DNA from: a virus
Virus record (IMG/VR): IMGVR_UViG_3300023176_003451
Coordinates: 1-21,364 of that record
DNA length: 21,364 nucleotides
Direction: 5' to 3' (one strand)
This document shows, piece after piece, positions 14,002 through 20,965 of this stretch. Within the stretch, counting starts at the first letter, position 1; each line of letters opens with the position of its first letter. The notes below the pieces were generated by a model. The model did no database searches and was not told the origin of the DNA. It saw only the letters and a list, made by a program, of their open reading frames with translations. The position numbers and the translations under genes are program-made.

Positions 14002-15735
14002 TTAAAACTCCTCATTCTTTTCTTCGACCTTAGGTCTTTCAATTAACATACCAGTACTAGGTACATACTGTGTATCTACCACACCAGTAGTTCCATACTT
14101 ACGTTGCTTGAGTAGTCTGATTCTACTCTCATGCTTAGTGTCACCTTCAGCTTGCTTGTTACGTTCGAAGCCTATGATAACTTGACACCACCTCATCAGT
14201 GCTCTCGATCCAGTGAACTGGAACTCCTTAACTTCCCCTCCTTCCTCATGACTAGGGCCAGAGCTAGGAGTGTTAAGGTGAGAGAAGATAAAGATCTGTA
14301 GGTCTAGCTCATCAGCCAATCCTGCTAGTGTCATAGCAATCCTACCTACCTCAGTGTTAATCTCACTAGGAGTTAAGTGCTGAGTAGCAGCAGTAATGTT
14401 ATCAAAGTATACGTCCTTGATATTATTAACAGCAGCATGGTATCGGATGGCTTGCTCAATCTTATCAAAGTTATAACGGATGTTCTGATTGATTGAAGAC
14501 TTCCATAAGTGTACACCATCATTTAACTTCGTAGCTGTACCTCTTAACTTCTCAACATCAAAGTCAAAGTCTGGTCTATGGTAAGGGACTTCATCGATCT
14601 TACCTGCTATGTTCTTAACAGTATCACCGTTGTTCTCCTCAAGCATCACACAGAAGCCAGCTCTACCATGTTGCTCCCAGTTCCAAGCAGCTAACATGTG
14701 AGCCATAAGGGTCTTACCACAACCTACTCCACCACCTACTGCTACTATCTCCTTAGTTCTTTGACCAAAGGTTAGCTTGTCTAACTCAGGCCAAGGAGAA
14801 CTAGCACCATACTCAGGTGGTTCTAGTGCTTCATCTAAGCAATCAAGTACACTAACTAGTCCTTCAATCTTAGGAGCTTCTTGTCTGAACAGTAAGAAGT
14901 TAAACAGTTCTCTACCTTTACCATTCATCAAGTAGTCATTAGGATCTACACCTTCCTTCTTGTTCTTTAATGGTGGTAACTCAACAACTAAAGCATGAGG
15001 TACTAGCTTAAGCCCTTCCTCTACTGCTTTCTTCCCTGCCTTGTCACCATCCATTACAAAGACTACATTCTTGAAGGTGTTAACCCAGTCCAGTTGCTCA
15101 CCTAAAGCACGAGAGATACTACCAGTACCATCAGGTAGCCCAACCACTGCTGGCTTGTTAGTCGTCTTACTGTACTCATCTAATACTTGGTAGCAGGACA
15201 TAGCACTAAGCTCATCCTCTACTACCCATAGGTATTGATTACCTACATCAGACTTCTTGGCTTGCTCTAACCCAAACAGATCACAGTCAGTAGCTTTGTG
15301 TCCAAGAGAGTAGAAGAACTTAGGAACTAGGTTACGCAGTTTGTAAGACACTAGCTTGCCATCTCTATACTTAGGGTACAAGTGCGTAGTAACCTCTTGC
15401 CCATTAACAGGGTCAAGCCCTACCCTAACTCCAAACCTTTCGCATACAGCCTCCTTAATGTTACGTGATTCTAACTTCTTGAAAGGACAGTCAAGTAGTT
15501 CAGCTAGCTCAGCATCACACTGTTCAGGTGTTTTCTCTGTACGCTTAGCTGCCTTGTACTTATCTGGGTCAAAGTCTTTAGGTGCAATGTAGAATCCACA
15601 GCTACCCCTAGTACACTTGCCAAACCTCTCACCTTCTTTGTTCTCGAAGATGAGCATGTGGTTACCAGTACGATCCCCACCTCTAGCAGTACACTCAGGG
15701 CAGGCTGTATCACCTACAATCTTGAGTTTACTCAC
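14002..15735 (-). CDS. DNA primase-helicase, T7 gp4-like
   Basis: The 577-aa bifunctional replication protein has an N-terminal zinc-binding primase domain with C12/C15 and C41/C46, a TOPRIM core with catalytic E173 (VVED) and the D229-x-D231 pair (VMDGDKAG), and a C-terminal DnaB/RecA-like helicase with Walker A GGGVGCGK341T, catalytic Glu in LEEN (366-367), Walker B DVYFD445, sensor SHL (485-487) and arginine finger region FERNKQ. It unwinds DNA at the fork and lays down primers for the polymerase. The start is GTG 15735, six bases after a perfect GGAGG; it overlaps the upstream membrane-protein gene by eight bases. The zinc cysteine pattern is complete, so full primase function is expected. 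Length is close to T7 gp4 (566 aa). Confidence 0.95.
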   Translation of the reverse strand: MSKLKIVGDTACPECTARGGDRTGNHMLIFENKEGERFGKCTRGSCGFYIAPKDFDPDKYKAAKRTEKTPEQCDAELAELLDCPFKKLESRNIKEAVCERFGVRVGLDPVNGQEVTTHLYPKYRDGKLVSYKLRNLVPKFFYSLGHKATDCDLFGLEQAKKSDVGNQYLWVVEDELSAMSCYQVLDEYSKTTNKPAVVGLPDGTGSISRALGEQLDWVNTFKNVVFVMDGDKAGKKAVEEGLKLVPHALVVELPPLKNKKEGVDPNDYLMNGKGRELFNFLLFRQEAPKIEGLVSVLDCLDEALEPPEYGASSPWPELDKLTFGQRTKEIVAVGGGVGCGKTLMAHMLAAWNWEQHGRAGFCVMLEENNGDTVKNIAGKIDEVPYHRPDFDFDVEKLRGTATKLNDGVHLWKSSINQNIRYNFDKIEQAIRYHAAVNNIKDVYFDNITAATQHLTPSEINTEVGRIAMTLAGLADELDLQIFIFSHLNTPSSGPSHEEGGEVKEFQFTGSRALMRWCQVIIGFERNKQAEGDTKHESRIRLLKQRKYGTTGVVDTQYVPSTGMLIERPKVEEKNEEF

Positions 15736-16417
15736 TTACTTCCTCCTTAACTTTATGTGCATCTGGGTCAGAGATGTGAGCCTTTAACTTCTTACCAATA
15801 CGAACTACCTTACGGACTACAAAGGCACTAGCTATTGTAGTTACTGTTACAACTGTTAGGGTAGGAAGTAGTTTGTAAGCAAGTAACACTAGGAACAAAA
15901 CAAATAGCACAAAGGTTAGGTATAGGAATGTAACGTGTGTATCTGGTTTCTTAGGCTCATTGCTGAAAAATTTGTCAGGGTCCCTAGCTAACTTTGTTAC
16001 TTCAGAAGATTTAAGAGTTTTAACATAAGCACTTACAGCTAGTGCATCTTCTTTGTTGGTAAATACCAAGTATCTCCAGTAACCTCCTACTCTTACGTGA
16101 TACGCAGAAGAGCTAGAACCTTTAAGAACCTGCCCTACTTTGTAAGTCTGCTTTTCTTTTCCATAATAGCTATCAGTGCAGTTCAATGCACCTTTAAGTT
16201 TTGGCACTTTGATAGGTGTAAAAAATATAGATTCTAGCCAAGGGACGAAGACAGACTTGTATGTAGTTTCGAAGTCATCCACCCAACCCAACAACCAAAC
16301 CCTAGCCCCATCAAGAAAAGCAAATAGTACGCTGAGTAAGAGAAGAACACTAGGTACAATAGCGTAATAGTAGCTAGTGAAGTAGTCAATAAAGTCAATA
16401 ATCGAATAGTTGTCCAC
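15728..16417 (-). CDS. Three-helix membrane protein of unknown function
   Basis: The 229-aa protein has one hydrophobic segment at about 18-46 (IVPSVLLLLSVLFAFL, continuing with WLLGW), a soluble middle of about 110 residues, and two hydrophobic segments at about 161-182 (VTFLYLTFVLFVLFLVLLAY) and 185-201, followed by a basic and then acidic C-terminal tail. The middle region contains KVGQVLKGSSSSAYHVRV and YWRYLVFTNKEDALAV, which look like a small beta domain. The start is GTG 16417 with AGGAG eight bases upstream. The end overlaps the primase-helicase start, so the two are probably translated together. I do not recognise the family; a membrane anchor for the replisome or a host-membrane effector are both possible. 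Confidence 0.82.
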   Translation of the reverse strand: MDNYSIIDFIDYFTSYYYAIVPSVLLLLSVLFAFLDGARVWLLGWVDDFETTYKSVFVPWLESIFFTPIKVPKLKGALNCTDSYYGKEKQTYKVGQVLKGSSSSAYHVRVGGYWRYLVFTNKEDALAVSAYVKTLKSSEVTKLARDPDKFFSNEPKKPDTHVTFLYLTFVLFVLFLVLLAYKLLPTLTVVTVTTIASAFVVRKVVRIGKKLKAHISDPDAHKVKEEVSE

Positions 16418-16419
16418 AC

Positions 16420-16605
16420 TTAATTCTCCTGTACATTAACATTAACATTAACATGAGTGTCCACTTCAAAGGTTAGTTTCTTACCTTGTCTGTGTCTTGC
16501 ATACTTCTTATAAGTAGAGAAGCCTTTACCTTTAGCTAGATTATCCTCTAGTTGCTTAGCCTTCTCCCAATGTTCAGGTGTGATACTGCTACCTGCTTGT
16601 GACAT
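16420..16605 (-). CDS. Hypothetical 61-aa basic protein with VNVNVNV tail
   Basis: The frame starts at ATG 16605, five bases after AAGGAG, and ends at TAA 16420-16422, just before the membrane-protein start. It is helical and basic in the first two thirds (TPEHWEKAKQLEDNL; YKKYARHRQGKK) and ends in a beta-like VNVNVNV stretch encoded by a short tandem repeat. There are no cysteines. Function is unknown; the basic centre could bind nucleic acid. Confidence 0.75.
   Translation of the reverse strand: MSQAGSSITPEHWEKAKQLEDNLAKGKGFSTYKKYARHRQGKKLTFEVDTHVNVNVNVQEN
16433..16454. repeat. Short tandem repeat ACATTA x3 plus partial copy
   Basis: Three and two-thirds copies of the six-base unit ACATTA lie within the 3' end of the 61-aa gene. 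In that gene's frame they read as alternating Val-Asn codons. Being a multiple of three in unit length, copy-number changes would lengthen or shorten the tail without frameshift. Confidence 0.85.
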
Positions 16606-16607
16606 AT

Positions 16608-16940
16608 CTACTCCTTAAGCATTTGTCTGTAAGTTTGGTAGAGGTTATCTACATTGACAGTAACATTGCCAGATAGTTTCTGCTCTCGTCTTTCTCTAGC
16701 TTCATCACTCCTCTTGTGATCTCTCCACCAGATTTGTAACTCTAGAGATTTAGTAGTAACATCGTTGGCTTTACACCAAGTACATAGTAGAGCAGTAAGA
16801 CTGTCTAAGCCCTCTTGAACTCCATATTGGCCTACTTGTTTGTACTCAGGGCGTAAACCTACCTCGTATAAGAAACCTGCTACTCGCTTGTTCTCTCGCT
16901 CTCTAGCAGTAGGTTCCATGTAATCTGATCTGCAAGGCAT
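16608..16940 (-). CDS. Hypothetical 110-aa phage protein (MPCRSDYM type)
   Basis: The ATG at 16940 is chosen because it overlaps the upstream stop (TAATG) and follows a GGGGGTGA site; a longer frame from 16967 would start at a non-ATG codon without such support. The protein opens MPCRSDYMEPTARE, a beginning that I recall from small phage proteins of unknown function, and contains a LTALLCTWCK block and a charged helix RDHKRSDEARERREQK, then NVTVNVDN near the C-terminus. The cysteine pairs do not form an obvious zinc finger. It is probably soluble and helical. No function is assigned. Confidence 0.8.
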   Translation of the reverse strand: MPCRSDYMEPTARERENKRVAGFLYEVGLRPEYKQVGQYGVQEGLDSLTALLCTWCKANDVTTKSLELQIWWRDHKRSDEARERREQKLSGNVTVNVDNLYQTYRQMLKE

Positions 16941-17047
16941 TAGCTCACCCCCAACATAAGACGACAATCATCCTGCATTTCAGCAATAATGGTTTCTATG
17001 GTTTTTTCTGAGCCGTAGTCTTTCAATAACTCTAACTTAGTTTGCAT
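16940..17047 (-). CDS. Hypothetical 35-aa protein
   Basis: The ATG at 17047 follows the peptidase stop by one base and has GGGGGAG seven bases upstream; the longer frame reaching back to 17146 would run inside the peptidase gene and has no such site. The short acidic, helical peptide (MQTKLELLKDYGSEK, then TIIAEMQDDCRLML) overlaps the next gene by one base (TAATG). It could be a coupling leader or a small regulatory protein. Function is unknown. Confidence 0.68.
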   Translation of the reverse strand: MQTKLELLKDYGSEKTIETIIAEMQDDCRLMLGVS

Positions 17048-17048
17048 T

Positions 17049-18008
17049 CTAAATCTCCCCCTCTTTCCAGTAATGTTCAATGTCTTTGACACTAGTGTTG
17101 TGAAGATGTAAGTAGTATACCACCTTCTCAATATTAGCTTCAACATACTTCACATAATCATCCCACTCATTAGCTACTGGGTAGCCTTCTGTGTCTACTC
17201 CTACGTCATCTGTATCGTAAGCGTTACCATACCACTCAGATAATCCCCAACCATGGTCACAGTCAGTTACTTCTCGTACTACTGGCAGGTCTAACCAATT
17301 AACCTTGAGGAGTTGATCAACTAGCTTCTCAACGTATACAAAGTTAACCTTCTCACTAGCTGTATGCTGGTGTATATAACCTGCTGCTACATTCACACAC
17401 TCAGGGATAAAGGTATTAAACTCTGAATTGTCAGTAAAGACCCCCTCGTTAGAAGGTAAGTGCCCCATGTCTAGCTCATCAGCTAGTGCCTCAGCAAACT
17501 CATCGCTAGCACCTTTACCAGTAGCTTGGTGTGTGATGATCTCATACTCACCAGCTCTGTCTACTTCTACACACATTAAGAAGGAAGATAGCCACTCTTG
17601 CATTGTGTCAGCAATAAAGCTAGCACCAATCAAGCCTTTCTCTTCTCCTACTGTGAAGAGATAAGTACCTCCTACACCTGCTTGTATCATTCGTAAGTTA
17701 GTGTAGATTCCTACCCCATCATCAGCACCTAAACACCCTACCTGTTTGTTCGCTACATGGTAGTAGTTCTTCTCTTCTAGAACCTGAACTACTGTAGCCT
17801 CCATAGTATGACAGGTGTCAATGTGTGCTACAAATAAGATAGGGTCATCATTAACTTTAACGTAGTGATTACCCATAGAGTCAGTAGTAAAGGAGTACCC
17901 TAGCTGCTTAATCATAGGCTGTAGGTATTGAGTTACAAAGTCGTACTCACTTGATGAACCATGACATCTGGCATAACTGAGGATCTTTTTAAGGGTTAAT
18001 GTTAGCAT
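17049..18008 (-). CDS. Zinc metallopeptidase/aminopeptidase-like protein (M20/M28/M42 clan)
   Basis: The 319-aa protein carries a full co-catalytic two-zinc site in the order typical of clan MH aminopeptidases: H62-x-D64 (VAHIDT), the bridging aspartate in GAD96DGVG, catalytic Glu plus ligand in GE122E123KG, an acidic ligand in VEVD150RAG and a histidine in IHQH215T. The blocks LGADDGVGIY and TVGEEKGLIGA match bacterial M42/M20 enzymes. The core of about 235 residues is shorter than most because the dimerisation domain is reduced or missing; the last 80 residues (aromatic and acidic, DCDHGWGLSEWYGN) have no counterpart I recognise. The ATG at 18008 follows AGGAG by about nine bases. It is the first gene after the non-coding region. 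Substrate could be a peptide, an amide-modified metabolite or an N-acyl amino acid. Confidence 0.82.
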   Translation of the reverse strand: MLTLTLKKILSYARCHGSSSEYDFVTQYLQPMIKQLGYSFTTDSMGNHYVKVNDDPILFVAHIDTCHTMEATVVQVLEEKNYYHVANKQVGCLGADDGVGIYTNLRMIQAGVGGTYLFTVGEEKGLIGASFIADTMQEWLSSFLMCVEVDRAGEYEIITHQATGKGASDEFAEALADELDMGHLPSNEGVFTDNSEFNTFIPECVNVAAGYIHQHTASEKVNFVYVEKLVDQLLKVNWLDLPVVREVTDCDHGWGLSEWYGNAYDTDDVGVDTEGYPVANEWDDYVKYVEANIEKVVYYLHLHNTSVKDIEHYWKEGEI

Positions 18009-18043
18009 AATACTACTCTCCTGAATTATTTTCTTGTTAATTG

Positions 18044-18072
18044 TTTACTTCTTCTTAAATTTATGCTATAAT
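18044..18072 (+). promoter_or_regulatory. Sigma70-like promoter sequence pointing rightward, against the genes
   Basis: TTTACT (18044-18049) is followed after 17 bases by a perfect TATAAT (18067-18072), with an extended -10 TG at 18064-18065. Its direction is opposite to every gene around it, and no + strand start codon with a ribosome-binding site follows, so a transcript would be antisense to the 411-aa gene. AT-richness of the region makes a chance match possible. Confidence 0.5.
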
Positions 18073-18081
18073 TATTACTAT

Positions 18082-18178
18082 CTTAAGGAATAGCTTAAGG
18101 AGTAGGGTAAGAAAGTAGAAATACTCCTTACTTACTTCTGATATTACTCCTTAGTAACTAACCTAGTGCTACTCCTTA
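18082..18178. repeat. Cluster of short direct and inverted repeats in the non-coding gap
   Basis: The non-coding gap runs from 18009 to 18175. It holds two tandem 12-base copies differing at one position (CTTAAGGAATAG and CTTAAGGAGTAG, 18082-18105). TAAGGAGTA occurs at 18096-18104, and its reverse complement occurs at 18122-18130, 18145-18153 and 18170-18178, the last ending at the stop of the 411-aa gene. The first pair can form a nine-base-pair stem. On the - strand the three copies look like ribosome-binding sites, but none precedes an ATG. Confidence 0.7.
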
Positions 18179-19411
18179 GTCATCGTCACTGTTACAGTAG
18201 CAGTCGTAGCAACAATCACCTACTCCATCTACCCAGTAAATGTCCTCCCTCTCTACCTCTTCTCCACAATTATCACACTCTGTTGTACTTTTAACCCCTA
18301 CCCCTGAGTCAATACAGCCATAGTAGCTACCACCATCAATAATGACAGACTCTTTACTATGATCAATACTGACAAAATTAGTACAACTGTCAAGGTAAGG
18401 TAGTAGTACATCGCCATTACAAGTAGTGTTATAAGACAGCTCATGGTCTAGTAGATCTTCATAGTTAATGTCGAAGTCCGTAAAGCTGATAATTTCTAGT
18501 CCATACTTATTGACATACCCGCTGTTCAGCTTAGAGCCGATAGACCTAGCTACATAAGGGAACTCTTTATTGCTAGAACAATCCTTGATCAGTAACAGTA
18601 AGCAGTCACTATCCTCATAAGCCATGGTAGGGTGTTCATCACTCTCTAGCTCATAGCACCCAGAAGTCTTAGACATGCAGCTGTCTAGGTTCTGATCCTC
18701 TGACAGCTGAATATAACACTCAGGAATGTAGTGATCAGTGATGAACATCTCAAACTGCTTAGGCTTAAAGCTTACATGTTTAGATAGATTAGTAACCTCA
18801 TACTCAGTGAACCCTACTGATCTTAACCAACGACCTAGCTTCATAGGGTTACGTACTAGCTCTATCTCACGAACCTCTTCTTTGTACCCACCAGCAGGGG
18901 AATAGTTCTCAAAAAATAGATCGATCTTAGGAGCTACTAATCCTCCTTCTTGAATACATAGCTTTAGGTAGAAGCTAAGAGTACAACGAGAATCTTTGAT
19001 GTTTCCCCAACCACCACCAGTACCATTAGTGAGCCTGAAGAAGCCATACATCCTGCTAGGTTGGGAGTAAAGAGCGGATAGTATAAACTTATTAGGGTCT
19101 TCGGTAACATTCTTGACCATAATATCTAAGAGACTACCTTCATTGTTACACATCAACCGCAGTAAGTCCTCATTTCTTAGGTCTTTCATGTAGCTAACTT
19201 CACGGTCACCTAACAATTCTTTCCAGAAGAGCTCGTTGTCCATGGAGTGAGAACCAATATCAGTGTGGTGGCTAATCTTACTCCTAACCCCCCTTTCGTC
19301 AAGAGCAACCTCTACCACTTTCTTAGCTTCTGGATAATACTTAGAGAAATTCTCCTTTGTATACTCTTCAATATACTCTACAATTTCAGGGATACTAGCA
19401 CGATAGTCCAT
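18176..19411 (-). CDS. Hypothetical 411-aa protein with C-terminal Cys cluster (zinc-ribbon-like)
   Basis: The protein starts at ATG 19411, five bases after AGAGGT. The N-terminal 200 residues are mixed helical with no motif that I recognise. Residues about 241-305 contain a series SCM (244-246), HPTMAYED (260-267), LLLLIKD, VARSIGS and YVNKYG (299-304); I recall a comparable 'SCM...YED...ARxxx...Y' layout in unannotated phage proteins, but cannot name the family. The last 35 residues hold C379-xx-C382 and C400-C401-xx-C404-x-C406, a plausible zinc ribbon, before an acidic tail (NSDDD). The mix of a beta-rich core and terminal zinc ribbon could indicate nucleic-acid or protein binding. It lies between a terminator and the non-coding gap, so it may be expressed on its own. 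Confidence 0.82.
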   Translation of the reverse strand: MDYRASIPEIVEYIEEYTKENFSKYYPEAKKVVEVALDERGVRSKISHHTDIGSHSMDNELFWKELLGDREVSYMKDLRNEDLLRLMCNNEGSLLDIMVKNVTEDPNKFILSALYSQPSRMYGFFRLTNGTGGGWGNIKDSRCTLSFYLKLCIQEGGLVAPKIDLFFENYSPAGGYKEEVREIELVRNPMKLGRWLRSVGFTEYEVTNLSKHVSFKPKQFEMFITDHYIPECYIQLSEDQNLDSCMSKTSGCYELESDEHPTMAYEDSDCLLLLIKDCSSNKEFPYVARSIGSKLNSGYVNKYGLEIISFTDFDINYEDLLDHELSYNTTCNGDVLLPYLDSCTNFVSIDHSKESVIIDGGSYYGCIDSGVGVKSTTECDNCGEEVEREDIYWVDGVGDCCYDCYCNSDDD

Positions 19412-19485
19412 AACTTACCTCTTCTTACATTAATATTAGCCTTTTCTAGCTCATGAGAGCTTACTACAGGGTTTTATAGGGAAAA

Positions 19486-19524
19486 GTAAGGCTACCCTAC
19501 TAGGTACTGCTTAGGGAGCCTTAC
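19486..19524 (-). terminator. Intrinsic terminator before the 411-aa gene
   Basis: On the - strand GTAAGGCT and AGCCTTAC form an eight-base-pair outer stem, extended by an inner CCCTA/TAGGG stem of five pairs after a one-base bulge, with a 12-base loop. TTTT follows immediately (19485-19482 on the - strand). It lies 16 bases beyond the stop of the 147-aa gene and would end or weaken the early small-gene transcript. The rest of the gap to 19411 has a small AGCTC/GAGCT hairpin, but I see no convincing promoter. Confidence 0.8.
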
Positions 19525-19539
19525 AGAGCTTCTGAGTTA

Positions 19540-19983
19540 TTAGTCTAAATTTTGGATAGTGGCCTTAAGTTCTTCCACTTTAGCTTCTAACTCTTTGAGT
19601 TGTTGTTCTGCTAACTCTTTAGGAGTAGGTTCAGAAGGTTTGATACGGTAAGTATTATCTTCCCACCAATTAGGAGACTTCTTATCTACCCACTCCTTAT
19701 TATTAAAGTATTGAATCTCAGCACCATCAGCCCATGCCTTGATTAGCTCAGCATGTTTGTGAGGGGGGTTAGGGTACGCAGGTTTTACCAGTTCAAAGGT
19801 TTTCCCACCAATAAACCCATCGTATACTCCTGTAAGGCTGTTCCCAATGGCAGGACTTACTTTGTATCCTACTTCACCATTATAGCCCCCTGTTTCAATA
19901 ATAGTTACTTCTCTTCCTAAGTGCTCGTCACCACAACCCCATCCAGTTTTTACTACTCTAACTTTGTCACCTACTTTGTACAT
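19540..19983 (-). CDS. Hypothetical 147-aa phage protein with SH3-like N-terminus and coiled-coil tail
   Basis: The ATG at 19983 is used because GGAG lies eight bases upstream; a GTG six bases earlier is too close to that site. Residues 1-65 (YKVGDKVRVVKTGWG, GREVTIIETGG, GYKVSP) look like a small SH3-like or KOW-type beta barrel. Residues about 72-118 contain KHAELIKAWADGAEIQYF, KEWVD, PNWWEDNTYRIKP, a domain that I recall from many phage early proteins of unknown function. The C-terminal 30 residues form a charged coiled coil (ELAEQQLKELEAKVEELK). Role unknown; it is the last gene before the terminator. Confidence 0.85.
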   Translation of the reverse strand: MYKVGDKVRVVKTGWGCGDEHLGREVTIIETGGYNGEVGYKVSPAIGNSLTGVYDGFIGGKTFELVKPAYPNPPHKHAELIKAWADGAEIQYFNNKEWVDKKSPNWWEDNTYRIKPSEPTPKELAEQQLKELEAKVEELKATIQNLD

Positions 19984-19985
19984 AA

Positions 19986-20135
19986 TCACAACTCCTTAGT
20001 TTCTAGGCTCATAGCCTTAGCTTTACAATCAAGATCACACAAAGGTACAGTGATAACCTCAGAGGCTAACGCTATACCTGAGCATACCAGTAGCACTATC
20101 GCTAAGATAATGCTAGTTATTGTTTCATCACTCAT
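19986..20135 (-). CDS. 49-aa exported peptide with a two-cysteine mature part
   Basis: The frame starts at ATG 20135, overlapping the upstream stop by four bases (ATGA), and ends at TGA 19986-19988, two bases before the next start codon. Residues 9-24 are a hydrophobic segment (IILAIVLLVCSGIALA) ending in A-L-A before Ser25, which fits signal peptidase I cleavage. The mature part would be about 25 residues, with a CDLDC pair and a basic, helical end (KAKAMSLETKEL). A lipobox is not convincing because valine, not Gly/Ala/Ser, precedes the cysteine at 18. A small periplasmic peptide, possibly disulfide-bonded, is predicted; its function is unknown. Confidence 0.72.
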   Translation of the reverse strand: MSDETITSIILAIVLLVCSGIALASEVITVPLCDLDCKAKAMSLETKEL

Positions 20136-20794
20136 GATGCTAACTTACCAGAATCTAAAAGCTTAACAATCTCTGCTTTCTGCTTCTTAAGGTCAGACAC
20201 CATGTTAGTGATACGCTTAGACTCTACCTGTACAGACTCCAAGTTATCAATTTCAAGGTTGACTTTGTTGATAGCCTCAATAGCTTGTGCCTCAGTTAGC
20301 TTCTGAGTATCAATACCATAGACAGTATAGCCAGTTACTTTGTCGAAAGCTTTAGATGAATCGGTAGAAAACATAGGGATTTCTCCTTGTTGGATACATT
20401 CTAGGTTAGTTGTTTTTTCAGTGTCTTGATTAGGGAACACTTTGTAATGCTCTAATACGTGACTAGGGTAGTCAATTACGTGAGCAGTTACTGACAGAGC
20501 TTTACGGAATAGGTGGTATCGTGGACTGGTAGTTGTCAGTAAAACAATACTAGACGGATCTACCCTATCAGAATGGTCTATTAATACTTTCATTAGGTAG
20601 TGAAAAGATACATCTGAGTATAGGGTTTCTGAGACAGTTCTGTTACGTGGGTATCCAGCCCTAACTATTAAAGTCTTGAAACTTACAGGACTACCGCCAG
20701 TTAACATATCTATATAGGCGTTAATAACCGTATCTAGCAGCTTTTTGTCATTGTCAATGGTCAGTGTTAGGTCACTAAACCAGTCTTTTTCCAT
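20132..20794 (-). CDS. Hypothetical 220-aa protein with C-terminal coiled coil
   Basis: The ATG at 20794 follows AAGGAG by six bases. The first 120 residues are mixed alpha/beta with no motif that I recognise (for example DPSSIVLLTTTSPRYHLFRK and DYPSHVLEHYKVFP). From about residue 165 to the end, the chain is a long helix with coiled-coil spacing (EAQAIEAINKVNLEIDNLE; KRITNMVSDLKKQKAEIVK). It may be an oligomerising protein. It overlaps the exported-peptide gene by four bases and lies in the early-type cluster. Confidence 0.82.
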   Translation of the reverse strand: MEKDWFSDLTLTIDNDKKLLDTVINAYIDMLTGGSPVSFKTLIVRAGYPRNRTVSETLYSDVSFHYLMKVLIDHSDRVDPSSIVLLTTTSPRYHLFRKALSVTAHVIDYPSHVLEHYKVFPNQDTEKTTNLECIQQGEIPMFSTDSSKAFDKVTGYTVYGIDTQKLTEAQAIEAINKVNLEIDNLESVQVESKRITNMVSDLKKQKAEIVKLLDSGKLAS

Positions 20795-20804
20795 GATATT
20801 CTCC

Positions 20805-20936
20805 TTACAAGTATTTAGACTTAAGAAAGCTAGCTGAGTCTTGAGCTAACTTCTTTGTTGGTTGAACATCTACTACTATACCATTGTAACTTACATGCCA
20901 AGCCACCTTAGCTGGTGATCTTACTACTTTTAACAT
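20805..20936 (-). CDS. Hypothetical 43-aa basic protein
   Basis: The frame starts at ATG 20936 behind AAGGAAG, and its TAA (20805-20807) overlaps the ribosome-binding site of the 220-aa gene. The peptide is basic and beta-like in its first half (MLKVVRSPAKVAWHVSYNG, IVVDV), then helical (KKLAQDSASFLKSKYL). No cysteine and no membrane segment. Function is unknown; it fills the gap exactly, which supports it being real. Confidence 0.7.
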   Translation of the reverse strand: MLKVVRSPAKVAWHVSYNGIVVDVQPTKKLAQDSASFLKSKYL

Positions 20937-20965
20937 TGTCTTATCTTCCTTAACTTACAAAGTAG

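Noticed and set aside
16234-16419. Hydrophobic alternative frame at the start of the 229-aa membrane protein
   Set aside because: It is a frame shadow of the first transmembrane region; T-rich membrane-helix codons give hydrophobic residues in other frames too.
16940-17146. 68-aa frame from 17146
   Set aside because: Its first part lies inside the peptidase gene without a ribosome-binding site; the 35-aa version from 17047 directly follows the peptidase stop and has GGGGGAG.
18009-18175. CRISPR-like or tRNA content in the non-coding gap
   Set aside because: The repeats are only 9-12 bases with no spacer-repeat structure, and no cloverleaf or CCA-type end can be formed.
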